Made by a program: the position numbers and the translations under genes. A stretch of DNA of 64,000 nucleotides from a virus: positions 62,001 to 126,000 of IMG/VR virus record IMGVR_UViG_3300037149_000105; one strand, written 5' to 3'. The notes beneath the pieces were generated by a model. The model had not been told where the DNA came from. It saw only the letters and a list, made by a program, of their open reading frames with translations, and ran no database searches. This document shows positions 1 to 8,179 of this stretch, piece by piece (position 1 is the stretch's first letter; the number at the start of each line of letters is the position of its first letter).

Positions 1-1
1 T

Positions 2-958
2 TACGAAAAAAATAAGGCGGATCGCATGGCAGGAAGCATCAGAATTATGACCGGCATCGCCGCAATCGATATTTGTGTGCCCATCAAACGTGGTGATTGC
101 GTGGGGGTGCTGGGGTACGCAGGACAGCGCAAGTCTACCCTTTGCCGCACCTTCGCTTACAATGCAGCCGTGCAAGGGTTTAACGTTCTACACGTGACGC
201 TTGAGCAGACTTATGATGAGGAACGGATCATTTATGCGTTGATCCATTCGGCTGACAAGAGGTTTGCCAGCTATGGTATCCAGCCCACAAAAAAGAGGTT
301 TGATGACGGGTTGCTTACCACAGAAGAAGAAAAGTTCTTAAAGGAAGTGGTGCTGCCAGATTTGGAGCAAAACCTCCTGGGGCGGCTCATCATCCGTCAG
401 CCCACCGATGGAAGTTCCTGGAGCAACATCAAGATGATGGCCGAAATGACCAATCAGACCACTCCTCTGGACATGCTTTTCGTGGATTACTTGACTATCA
501 CAGCCACGGCTTCAACTTATGATTCCAAAGCGGAAATGGAGATGAACATCAAGGATGCAAAACAGACAGCCCTGCAATTTGATAATGGGCGCAGCATCGT
601 CTTCCTCACTCCAATTCAAGGAAACCGTAAAGGGTACGACGAAGCCAAGGATACGGGGGGTGTGTGGGACATTACTGGTATCAACCAATACTCTGAGTTT
701 GACAAATCTTTCGACACCATCTTTACCACATTTCTCGGTGATGCCCTCCCAGGCGATGTGGGAAATCAGATGGCCGTATCGACCGTCAAGACCCGCAGAT
801 GCCCCCCTATGCCCCTTACCAACCTCGCAGTCGATGTCGATGTGGGTCGGGTGGGGGATATGGAGGGTTCGAGTGGTGAGGGTTCGACCTATGATGAGTT
901 GGCAACAATCAAAGAACAGCACCTCCGCACAGAGGAAAATGCGGTTCCATTTGATTAA
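2..958 (+). CDS. DnaB-like replicative helicase ATPase domain (5' partial)
   Basis: This is a RecA-fold ATPase of the DnaB helicase C-terminal type, which would unwind DNA at the phage fork. A Walker A-like loop (GYAGQRKST, with Arg where the usual second Gly stands) lies near residue 30 counting from the ATG at 26. A Walker B-like strand ending in FVDYL follows near residue 153, as in DnaB FIDYL. The N-terminal DnaB primase-binding domain is absent from the window. The frame stays open upstream of that ATG to the window edge, so the gene probably begins outside. An AAGGCGG sequence sits 6 bases before the ATG, so a short stand-alone ATPase cannot be excluded. Confidence 0.72.
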   Translation, partial: YEKNKADRMAGSIRIMTGIAAIDICVPIKRGDCVGVLGYAGQRKSTLCRTFAYNAAVQGFNVLHVTLEQTYDEERIIYALIHSADKRFASYGIQPTKKRFDDGLLTTEEEKFLKEVVLPDLEQNLLGRLIIRQPTDGSSWSNIKMMAEMTNQTTPLDMLFVDYLTITATASTYDSKAEMEMNIKDAKQTALQFDNGRSIVFLTPIQGNRKGYDEAKDTGGVWDITGINQYSEFDKSFDTIFTTFLGDALPGDVGNQMAVSTVKTRRCPPMPLTNLAVDVDVGRVGDMEGSSGEGSTYDELATIKEQHLRTEENAVPFD

Positions 959-966
959 GGGGTAAA

Positions 967-1239
967 ATGTCAAGAAAGGTCCGAGAACAGGATGTTCTAT
1001 ATGTCATGCAACTCTTGGAAGAGGGCCTAACCTTCGATGAGTCTCCTAAGCTATCAATCAGAGTAAACAATCAGTTCAGACAATGCATACGCTGTGAGGC
1101 GCAGACGCAAGGAAAGGAATGGACACTGGATATTTATGGCAAGCACTTCTTCTACCTGATGATTCCCCCATCCGCCCCTTGTGTGCAAGACAATGTTCGA
1201 TCCTTGCTGTTACATATGCAAGCTCACCTGTTGAGGTAA
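967..1239 (+). CDS. Hypothetical protein, 90 aa
   Basis: An AAGGGGT ribosome site lies just before the ATG, and the gene starts 8 bases after the helicase-like gene, so the two are probably co-transcribed. The product is mixed polar with a hydrophobic C-terminal third and two CxxC-like cysteines (CIRC). I do not recognise the family. The reading frame is closed by TAA two bases before the next ATG, which supports a real gene in a packed operon. Confidence 0.6.
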   Translation: MSRKVREQDVLYVMQLLEEGLTFDESPKLSIRVNNQFRQCIRCEAQTQGKEWTLDIYGKHFFYLMIPPSAPCVQDNVRSLLLHMQAHLLR

Positions 1240-1241
1240 CG

Positions 1242-1997
1242 ATGACACTCCTACAAGTTCAGACCCTAGACGATCTTATGAAGCTGATGGCCAAGCAAAA
1301 GACCGTCAGCACTAAGGCTGTACGTGACCTCAACCATGAAGTGGAGAGCGTGGCGTTTATCTATAAGCCTGATCATACGTTGTCAGAGATGAGCAATCTG
1401 GATCTCTCCCGCAAGATCACTACTCTCTTGGCAAAGTATACGGAGCAGCCCACCCTGTCTGAATTCTACCAGCACCCTTCTTGGGACAGCGGATTCGTCT
1501 ATGGGGGGAGCTTTGGGGTCAGTGCGGTGGTTGGAACGGTCTTCATGAAAAGTTGGTCTGAAATATTTCCAGAGTTTTCAAAAATCATGCGGTCGGTCAT
1601 GATGCGGGTGCTGGAAGAGCAAAGCAAGGAAGCTTTCAGCGATGAGCCAGCAAATGAAATGTCAATGATAGACCGAATCCTGCCAGCGATGAAATTCACC
1701 ATCAGGGATCAGAATGGTATTGAGATTCTTGGCAAGCAGCGGGACAAGATGATGTATGACCGAGTAGCCAGTCTGCTCCAGCTTATGGCCCAATCGTTCC
1801 TCACTTATGGGGTGCTGGAACTGCCTGAGTCTACAAAACTGGAGCCTGGGCAGCAAATTGCAGCCCGTCTGACTCCTATGGGAAACCGAGCTTACCTCCA
1901 CCTTCGAGACGTTGAAATATATATTTCCGAGGTGGCGGAACTCTACCCACGGCTAACAAAAATCAAACTTGAATCGGAATCTAAAACTCCCCAGTAA
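1242..1997 (+). CDS. Hypothetical protein, 251 aa
   Basis: The start at 1242 is preferred because TTGAGGT lies directly upstream and it follows the previous stop by two bases. A longer reading from 1119 would overlap the previous gene for 120 bases. The protein is largely helical in appearance with an acidic, lysine-rich C-terminus. No catalytic motif is evident and I cannot assign a family. Its place between a helicase-like ATPase and a HAD phosphatase suggests a nucleic-acid or nucleotide role, but that is only context. Confidence 0.62.
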   Translation: MTLLQVQTLDDLMKLMAKQKTVSTKAVRDLNHEVESVAFIYKPDHTLSEMSNLDLSRKITTLLAKYTEQPTLSEFYQHPSWDSGFVYGGSFGVSAVVGTVFMKSWSEIFPEFSKIMRSVMMRVLEEQSKEAFSDEPANEMSMIDRILPAMKFTIRDQNGIEILGKQRDKMMYDRVASLLQLMAQSFLTYGVLELPESTKLEPGQQIAARLTPMGNRAYLHLRDVEIYISEVAELYPRLTKIKLESESKTPQ

Positions 1998-2016
1998 TAC
2001 ATAACATGGAGGTTTT

Positions 2017-2943
2017 GTGTTCCGGACCAAAAAAGTAGCCGTCATTTTTGATTTTGATAAAACGTTGTCCCCTGACTACATGCAGAGGGTGGTGTTTGAG
2101 CGGTATGACATTGATGAAAATAAGTTTTGGGGGGATTGCCAGGAATGGTCTGAAGAAAATCTCCGTAATCTTGGCTCCAATCACCCAGAATTAAGCTACA
2201 TGAACATGTTTCTTCAGTATGTTGAGGACGGTCGGATGCCCGGTCTGAACAACAAAAAGATGAAGGAACTGGGGGATCACATCCGTCTTTACCCTGGAGT
2301 AGAGTCCCTCTTGAACACGCTATTCTACATGGGAGCAGAAATATACATCGTGTCTTCAGGTATCCGAGCCCTATTGGGTGGCCTCCAGGAACGAATCCGT
2401 CTCTGCACGAAAAACCCCAATTTCAAAATCCAAAAGATATATGGTGGGGATTTTCGTGAACGAAATGGATTGATTCATGCTGTCGCCTCTGTGATGAGTC
2501 CATCAGATAAACTCCGAGCCATTTATGAGATCAGCAAGGGCTGTGACTTTTATGGCTTTGACTTCACTGTCAGCCTTCCAAAAGAGAATGGACGGAGGGT
2601 GCCGCTGGAACGGATGTGCTACATTGGTGATGGGCAGTCGGACGTTCCGTGCTTCAACCTCATCAAAGATTCGGGCGGGTTCACTCTTGGGGTATTCAAT
2701 CCTGCCGAACCAAAACAGTTCGAGCAGATTGAGCAGATCAGGCAAGGTGGCCGACTCAGCACCATTGCGGTCACAGATTACTCCCCAGGCAGCACCGCTG
2801 AGGCCGTTCTAGTGAGCAAGGCCAAGGAGTTCCTATACAAAGTTTCCGAGAACTATGAGTTCAGGCAAACGCTGGATGAGCTTAAGGGGAACAGGCCGGT
2901 GCCGATTCACCCTTGGACCGCCCAACCAGACTTTTCTGAGTAA
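2017..2943 (+). CDS. HAD-superfamily phosphatase
   Basis: All HAD landmarks are visible: motif I DFDKT near residue 12 (nucleophile Asp and the +2 Asp), motif II VSSG near residue 114, and motif IV GDGQSDV near residue 207. About 80 residues between motifs I and II form a helical C1-type cap. The 308 aa length is long for a simple HAD, and the C-terminal 80 residues are unassigned. The start is GTG with GGAGG four bases upstream. The likely reaction is phosphate-ester hydrolysis on a small molecule or a nucleic-acid end. The substrate is unknown. Confidence 0.85.
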   Translation: MFRTKKVAVIFDFDKTLSPDYMQRVVFERYDIDENKFWGDCQEWSEENLRNLGSNHPELSYMNMFLQYVEDGRMPGLNNKKMKELGDHIRLYPGVESLLNTLFYMGAEIYIVSSGIRALLGGLQERIRLCTKNPNFKIQKIYGGDFRERNGLIHAVASVMSPSDKLRAIYEISKGCDFYGFDFTVSLPKENGRRVPLERMCYIGDGQSDVPCFNLIKDSGGFTLGVFNPAEPKQFEQIEQIRQGGRLSTIAVTDYSPGSTAEAVLVSKAKEFLYKVSENYEFRQTLDELKGNRPVPIHPWTAQPDFSE

Positions 2944-2963
2944 TATCATCTAAGGAGATATCA

Positions 2964-3206
2964 ATGGCCAAATCGAAACACAACAAAACCGGTAATGGAA
3001 CTCATAGGGAGAGAACCCGAGCGGCTCGTGAAGCCCTTGAACTCAGCCGTAAGATGGCTGAACTTCAGGAGCTTCAGGACAAGTTGCAGAAGCAGCTACA
3101 GCAGACCAAAGTAGCAGTTGGAGAGGCGAAGGAGATGGTCAACACCCTCACCAGCGAAATGCCAATCATGCCTGTCATGGCGGAAGAAGAAGTTGCTGCT
3201 GAATGA
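2964..3206 (+). CDS. Small coiled-coil protein, 80 aa
   Basis: AAGGAGAT stands 6 bases before the ATG. The N-terminus is basic (many Lys, Arg and His). Residues 25-60 form an uninterrupted heptad-like helix rich in Leu, Gln and Lys, followed by a short acidic tail. The stop codon overlaps the next start (ATGA), so translation is probably coupled. It could be a small DNA- or RNA-binding oligomer or an adaptor. There is no family assignment. Confidence 0.65.
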   Translation: MAKSKHNKTGNGTHRERTRAAREALELSRKMAELQELQDKLQKQLQQTKVAVGEAKEMVNTLTSEMPIMPVMAEEEVAAE

Positions 3207-3904
3207 GTGAGGCTCCGTGGGCTGTAGCTATTTTGCTGGGAAAGCGCAAGCCAAAATCCAGAAATGTGCTGCTCGGTTCCGATAGAGCCATCATCAAAGC
3301 CCTGGAGCGATCCTACAATATCAAAATTAACCCCTTTGATATGGAGGACCCCCAGGTGTTTTCCGTGGTGGATCAGGAGTCCCAAGTCCCACTAGCAGAG
3401 CAAGCGAGCTGCACATTTTGGAGGAACCCTCCGATAACTCGTAATGAGATTCTGCTCACTTATATCGTGTCCTCGCTAGCCCCAGACCTAAAAGAGTCCG
3501 AACAGAAGCCCATTATAAAGAGTTTTATGTATGATGTGGAATCAGTCAGAGACTTTAATGTTTTGTATTGGAGAGTCAAGACTGCTATGACTAACAAAGT
3601 TCTAGGCGTCTGGGACAAACAGCCTTGGGAATCCCCTTTTGGTTGGTTCGGAACCACAGATTTGGCTCCCCGCCTCTCTCGCTTATACCACGATTTACGC
3701 TCTTATGTATATGTCAAATTGGGTAACAAATCAGAAATCAAAACTTTAGGGCTCTCATCGGGGAAGATAAAGTATTTGAATGGGTTGAATCTGAGTAATA
3801 AAAGAATAGCTGATACGCTTAGTATATTGGCCCAATGGCGGTATCAATTTCTAAGCGACCAACAAGCTGCTTTTTTGGTGTCAACCAAGTGGAGTAACAA
3901 ATGA
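3203..3904 (+). CDS. Hypothetical protein, 233 aa
   Basis: The gene starts inside the previous stop (ATGA overlap) and its own stop overlaps the next ATG, so it lies in the middle of a translationally coupled run. The protein has no clear signal peptide or membrane segment. Aromatic residues are frequent in the second half (WDKQPWESPFGWFG). I do not recognise it. It is unlikely to be a shadow because it is bounded on both sides by coupled genes in the same direction. Confidence 0.6.
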   Translation: MSEAPWAVAILLGKRKPKSRNVLLGSDRAIIKALERSYNIKINPFDMEDPQVFSVVDQESQVPLAEQASCTFWRNPPITRNEILLTYIVSSLAPDLKESEQKPIIKSFMYDVESVRDFNVLYWRVKTAMTNKVLGVWDKQPWESPFGWFGTTDLAPRLSRLYHDLRSYVYVKLGNKSEIKTLGLSSGKIKYLNGLNLSNKRIADTLSILAQWRYQFLSDQQAAFLVSTKWSNK

Positions 3905-4077
3905 CATATCCAGAAACCTCGCCAACCCGCAGAGCCCTTCAAGAAATCCAAGGTCCGGATAGCGAAGAAGTCTCTCGTCGCCGCGAAATCTTAGCACAGG
4001 ACGACAAAGAACTTGACGCCCAGCTAGCCGAAGAGGCTCTACTGATACAACAAATGATGTGCAAGAGGGCTCAATAA
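3901..4077 (+). CDS. Small hypothetical protein, 58 aa
   Basis: A short frame begins at the ATG overlapping the previous stop and ends in TAATG, which supplies the next start. The product is highly charged and helical (RRR, EEA, DDKELDAQ) with a CQ/CK-rich end. It carries no recognisable domain. The perfect ATGA and TAATG junctions are the main evidence that it is translated. Confidence 0.6.
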   Translation: MTYPETSPTRRALQEIQGPDSEEVSRRREILAQDDKELDAQLAEEALLIQQMMCKRAQ

Positions 4078-4355
4078 TGCTGAAGTCCGGGAGTAAAAAC
4101 ATCGCTTGGTGGCATCCACAGCCCAATGTAGTGATTGACGTTCGGGACATCTCTGGGTTCACCGTCTCCACTGAACAGTATTTTGATCCAGACGGGACTG
4201 CATCAATTATTGGACTTCGCTACACCCTTCTTGTCAGCTTCTCGAATAAGAGCAAGACAGACAGTGTGGCGTTTACCTACAACTCTCTCGATGAGTTAAA
4301 TGAGGTGTTATCCCCCTTCGAACTCTCTTGGATTCCGGATGAGGTGAAGGCATGA
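4077..4355 (+). CDS. Hypothetical protein, 92 aa
   Basis: I take the ATG at 4077, which shares TAATG with the preceding small gene, rather than the in-frame ATG at 4059 inside it. The protein looks like an all-beta fold of alternating hydrophobics (VVIDVRDISG, IIGLRYTLLVSF). No family is recognised. Its stop overlaps the ATG of the next gene by four bases. Confidence 0.6.
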   Translation: MLKSGSKNIAWWHPQPNVVIDVRDISGFTVSTEQYFDPDGTASIIGLRYTLLVSFSNKSKTDSVAFTYNSLDELNEVLSPFELSWIPDEVKA

Positions 4356-5575
4356 GCTTGGAAATTAAAACCCTACTGGGCCTCAGAGATACAGAAAAGC
4401 GGATGTACGTCATCAATACTGATGAGGTTACCGAGTCAGAATATGAGTATTGCCAAGTCCTGTGCAACGTGTTGTGGGGAGATAAAGGGCTAGTTGAGTC
4501 TCTCGGACCCACTTGGAGCATGGTTCACGATGCCAGATTTGAGAATCTGGAGAGTAAGTTTGTGGTGAATCGTCCAGCCGTATTCGGTGGAGATGCTCGT
4601 CTGGGCAAGCAGTATATTGACGGAGATGGGCTCCTCAGCCACTCAATGGTTGAACTGGAATCCTATGCGGAAATCCTGGGTGAGGGTCGCCATTTCCATG
4701 AGATTGTCAAGGCAGATGGCTTAGACCCCAGAGAGTTTTATGGGATGTCCGATGATATTTTGTGGAAATACATCAAGCAGGAATGCCCTAACTACTTTGA
4801 CAACAAGGGCGGAGCCCCCAACACACGAGCCAATAGACTTTGGTTGTTGTTCCGTGGGGACCTCCTAGGGTTGATCGAAGATTACAGTGAAGTCCCGCTC
4901 CTTCAGGATTGGATCAAGCTGTCCTCTGGGGATCAGGCTGAAGAGTACGACTTCCTCCATGTTGCAGAAGAGCCGGTGGTCTGGGCTGAAGTCGATTATT
5001 TGGAACGTGCGCTCACGCTCAGAGCTTCGCTCAGAGTCTCAGCCGTCAAGGTGCTCCAGCGTTCCGGCCTCATGGCCCTGCTCCAAGAGAAGTATGAGTT
5101 CACCGATCAAGAGATTGACGAAGTGCTGAAACTGGTGTATCAGACTCCTTACGAGAAGTTGTATGAAGTTCCGGCGAAGGTCGTCAACTATGCCAATCAG
5201 GTCCGTCAGACAACCGCTGATACGACAAAGCGTATGCTCAGTCAGTGTAAGGCCAACTCCAAGGCTAGTAAGGAGATTGTTGCTAAGCTTCAAGCCGGAG
5301 ATATCAAGCCAATCAACACCACTGATGAAGAAGTCGAACGCGACTTGTCTCCAGAGGAGAAGCAGGTTCTTGCAATCCAGGGGAACCCTTATCGGTTGGA
5401 GCTTTTCCTCATGTTCGTTGAGGCAGAGCAGATGGGAGACTTGAAGACTCAGGATATCATCAAGCCCATTCTGGAAGACACTGACCTGATGGTAGACTCT
5501 TACACGGTCTTAGAGGTCCGAGAGAAGACCCTAACAAATCGCACTAGCAGTGCGGTTAGGGATGCTCTCTCTTGA
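4352..5575 (+). CDS. Hypothetical protein, 407 aa
   Basis: The ATG overlaps the previous stop by four bases. The sequence is mostly helical, with acidic patches and a long amphipathic region from about residue 230 to 310. There is no Walker, zinc or hydrolase motif. It could be a phage-specific replication or scaffold factor judging only by its position after a helicase-type gene, but the sequence does not show it. Confidence 0.62.
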   Translation: MSLEIKTLLGLRDTEKRMYVINTDEVTESEYEYCQVLCNVLWGDKGLVESLGPTWSMVHDARFENLESKFVVNRPAVFGGDARLGKQYIDGDGLLSHSMVELESYAEILGEGRHFHEIVKADGLDPREFYGMSDDILWKYIKQECPNYFDNKGGAPNTRANRLWLLFRGDLLGLIEDYSEVPLLQDWIKLSSGDQAEEYDFLHVAEEPVVWAEVDYLERALTLRASLRVSAVKVLQRSGLMALLQEKYEFTDQEIDEVLKLVYQTPYEKLYEVPAKVVNYANQVRQTTADTTKRMLSQCKANSKASKEIVAKLQAGDIKPINTTDEEVERDLSPEEKQVLAIQGNPYRLELFLMFVEAEQMGDLKTQDIIKPILEDTDLMVDSYTVLEVREKTLTNRTSSAVRDALS

Positions 5576-5847
5576 ACTACACCACCCCTCACCCAATAGT
5601 GCTCGAAACACCATTGCAGTGGAAAGATATGACAGCAGAAGAGCAGGAATGGATTATCACTGGGATTCGAACTAATACTTTAGCAGATGCTGCAAAGAAG
5701 TTTGACCCAGTGATGCCCATGCTTTTAACTGTCCAATTCCCGCTGTCTTTGGTTGACCCGCGCCATCCTGCGGGGGCATTCGGGCAAGCACAAATCTTAA
5801 TAGAGCCCCGCGCTTCCAATGATGATGCGGGTTTGGAAAAGTTGTAG
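5572..5847 (+). CDS. Hypothetical protein, 91 aa (TTG start likely)
   Basis: The frame can begin with TTG at 5572, overlapping the previous stop (TTGA), or at an in-frame ATG about 19 codons later. The TTG gives coupled translation but lacks a strong Shine-Dalgarno. The product contains a short helical segment resembling a DNA-binding helix pair around residues 22-45 (TAEEQEWIITGIRTNTL) and a Pro-rich middle. No family is recognised. Confidence 0.45.
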   Translation: MNYTTPHPIVLETPLQWKDMTAEEQEWIITGIRTNTLADAAKKFDPVMPMLLTVQFPLSLVDPRHPAGAFGQAQILIEPRASNDDAGLEKL

Positions 5848-5948
5848 TTCCACGATAGTTACACGGCGTCAGGAAAAACTGAGTATCAGGTATAGTGGCG
5901 CGGTATCTCGACTATCCCACGCTGTAATGAAACATCCTAGGAGAATCA

Positions 5949-7082
5949 ATGGCAATCACTAAAGAACCTCGTAAAACACAGAGAGCCGAAGCAATTCTCT
6001 CTGAATCTACAAAGAAGTATGACCCTAATGCCACCATCGAACAGTTGGTTGCAGACCTACGGCGAGTCCAGGAATCAAACCCTGAGACATTTATCTCTCG
6101 AAATTTTTATCGGATTCATGGTAGGTACTCAGAGAAGACTTGGAATAGCCTCTTTGGTACCATGTTGGAATTCAGGCGGCAAGCTGGCTTAGAATTGTCT
6201 CGGAATCAGGCCCAGCTTGAAAAACATATTGCAAAACATGCCAGTCTTGATGTTTATCGAGAGTTCCAAGAGGCAGAAATTTCTCCGTGGGTGGGTAAAT
6301 ACACAAAGCCCAATGATGGAGGAAGAACTAAAACTATTCTGGTTGCCAGTGACTTCCATGACAAGGAGGTAGATCCTTTCGTCCTCTCCGTGTTCATTGA
6401 TACGGCCAAGCGAGTTCAGCCTGATATCATCGTCCTAAATGGCGACATCTTTGACCTCTATGAGTTTTCTAGATTTGATAAGGATCCCAGACTTGCAGAT
6501 CTAAAGGGCCGGTTCGATTTTGTTCGAGAGAGTATCTTCCAGCCGCTTCGTGATGCTTGCCCTAATTCCCAGATTGACTTCACTCTCGGAAATCACGAAC
6601 AGAGATTGCTGAAGCATCTGGCAGACAAGACCCCGTTTATGAAAGTCCTAATGGATCTATGCGGTAGCACTCTAGCCTCTTTGTTTGGTTTGGATGAGTT
6701 CAAGATTAATCTGGTTACCAAATGGGATTTGACAGCTTGGAAGCCAGGAGAACTCAGGGATCAGGCTAAGAAGAACTATATCGTTTATTACAACTGCTTC
6801 GTTTGTAACCACACTGGCAACGAGGGCTTTGGGCTTTCAGGAACCTCTGGTCATGTTCATCGCCCTGATGTGAAAACATCAGCCAATGTCAATGGTCCAC
6901 TGGTTTGGACAACTACTGGTTGTATGTGTCGCACCAATGCAGAGTACACGACTACCATGGAGAAGTGGCACAACAGCTTCCTCCTCGTTCATGTGGACAC
7001 TTGGAAGAAGCAAGTCGTCCCCGAGCACATCCTTTTCACCGACTTTATGACTTGTGTCGGAGGCAAGTATTACTTTAGATAA
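5949..7082 (+). CDS. Calcineurin-like metallophosphoesterase, 377 aa
   Basis: The two-metal phosphoesterase signature is complete: DFHD near residue 137, NGDIFD near residue 165, GNHE near residue 216 and GHVHRP near residue 300. The N-terminal 125 residues are a separate helical region with many Lys and Gln, possibly a DNA-binding or targeting extension. CFVCNH and CMCR add cysteines near the active site. It is preceded by about 100 bases without a gene and by AGGAGA before the ATG. A nuclease or nucleotide phosphatase role is plausible. Confidence 0.88.
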   Translation: MAITKEPRKTQRAEAILSESTKKYDPNATIEQLVADLRRVQESNPETFISRNFYRIHGRYSEKTWNSLFGTMLEFRRQAGLELSRNQAQLEKHIAKHASLDVYREFQEAEISPWVGKYTKPNDGGRTKTILVASDFHDKEVDPFVLSVFIDTAKRVQPDIIVLNGDIFDLYEFSRFDKDPRLADLKGRFDFVRESIFQPLRDACPNSQIDFTLGNHEQRLLKHLADKTPFMKVLMDLCGSTLASLFGLDEFKINLVTKWDLTAWKPGELRDQAKKNYIVYYNCFVCNHTGNEGFGLSGTSGHVHRPDVKTSANVNGPLVWTTTGCMCRTNAEYTTTMEKWHNSFLLVHVDTWKKQVVPEHILFTDFMTCVGGKYYFR

Positions 7083-7093
7083 GGGATGGATTG

Positions 7094-7654
7094 ATGACTT
7101 GTGTGGTAGGACTTAGCGCAAAGGGAAAAATCTGGATCGGCGGAGACGCCGCTGGGTTTGATACTGAAACTTACAGATGCGTGGCGATGCGGGATACCAA
7201 GGTATTCAAACTTGGAACTGAGTATTTGGTTGGGTTTGCAGGATCCTATCGGTTTGGCCAATTGCTTAGATACAAATTTGTCCCCCCAGAGAAACCCGAA
7301 GGTCAGGATGACTATGAATTTTTGGTCACAGATTTCATGGATTTGTTGAGAAACACCATGAAAGACGAAGGCATTGTCAAGATTGAAAACTCAATAGAAA
7401 GTCTTGATGAGGCCGGTGCCCTCGTTGGTTTCAATGGGAAGCTCTACAACATTGAGGAGGATTTTCAAATAGGGGAGATGGTTCTTCCCTACTGCGCGAT
7501 AGGCAGCGGAGCAGATTATTCCTATGGAAGTTTGGACACCTCTTTCAAGATATCAAAACGGATGGCCCCTCGTAAGCGAGTTCTGATGGCCCTAGAAGCA
7601 GCCTCTGCTTTCTCCTCTGCGGTGCGTCCTCCTTTTACAATCATGTCCTCGTAG
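7094..7654 (+). CDS. Proteasome/HslV-like Ntn hydrolase
   Basis: If the initiator Met is removed the protein begins with Thr, as in proteasome beta subunits and HslV. Counting from that Thr, Asp17 falls in GGDAAG and a Lys lies at 35 in TKVF, close to HslV Asp17 and Lys33. LVGFAGS matches the conserved Gly-rich turn after them. The 186 aa length fits one beta subunit. I choose the ATG at 7094 because it exposes Thr and has AAGGGA upstream, not the TTG one codon earlier. It may be a self-compartmentalised protease or a single-ring peptidase acting in the infected cell. Confidence 0.72.
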   Translation: MTCVVGLSAKGKIWIGGDAAGFDTETYRCVAMRDTKVFKLGTEYLVGFAGSYRFGQLLRYKFVPPEKPEGQDDYEFLVTDFMDLLRNTMKDEGIVKIENSIESLDEAGALVGFNGKLYNIEEDFQIGEMVLPYCAIGSGADYSYGSLDTSFKISKRMAPRKRVLMALEAASAFSSAVRPPFTIMSS

Positions 7655-7683
7655 GACTTCCTATCCCTCTCGTAGAGGTACGA

Positions 7684-8172
7684 ATGGGAACTTCACAGGT
7701 AATAGGGTTCATGCAAGCTGAGGCCGAGGCCCAAACCGGGGATTTGGCTTTTTTTGATGGGTCAACACTTATAGATGACATTATCAAATGGGACACTAGC
7801 TCACCCTGGTGCCACGTTGGAATTATTATTGAATTTGGTGGTCGGAAATGGCTGGATGAGTCCCTCCCCTCAAAAGGTCCACATCTTGTTCTCCTTGCCG
7901 AGCGGACCCCACAGATGATTGTGAATCGTCACTCATCTCTCTCTGAAGATGCACTGAATTACGCTTTTTCAAAATTTGACCTAGACTATAGTTACGAGAA
8001 CGCCATCCTAGCGGGCTTGGGGATGAAGACGGTTAATGGCGGGATGATGTGCTCAGAGTATGTAGGAGATGTGTTAGAGCGGGATGGGGTCAGGGGAATC
8101 CCAAGCAAAGGTTTGACTCCTGGAGCTTTGTTTGCTGTGTTCCAGAATTGTGACCAGACTCTTATTTCATAG
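7684..8172 (+). CDS. YiiX/NlpC-P60-like permuted papain-fold hydrolase
   Basis: The sequence shows TGDLAFFDG near residue 18, SPWCHVGIII near residue 40 (candidate catalytic His) and GGMMCSEYV near residue 118 (candidate nucleophile Cys). This order, His before Cys, is typical of the circularly permuted NlpC/P60 branch (YiiX/YaeF). Such enzymes cleave amide or acyl bonds in peptidoglycan or lipids. No signal peptide is present, so it may act in the cytoplasm or be carried by the virion. GAGGT lies upstream of the ATG. Confidence 0.7.
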   Translation: MGTSQVIGFMQAEAEAQTGDLAFFDGSTLIDDIIKWDTSSPWCHVGIIIEFGGRKWLDESLPSKGPHLVLLAERTPQMIVNRHSSLSEDALNYAFSKFDLDYSYENAILAGLGMKTVNGGMMCSEYVGDVLERDGVRGIPSKGLTPGALFAVFQNCDQTLIS

Positions 8173-8179
8173 GTGACAT

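Noticed and set aside
1119-1241. N-terminal extension of the 1242 gene
   Set aside because: It would overlap the 967-1239 gene by 120 bases and has no ribosome site, while the ATG at 1242 has one.
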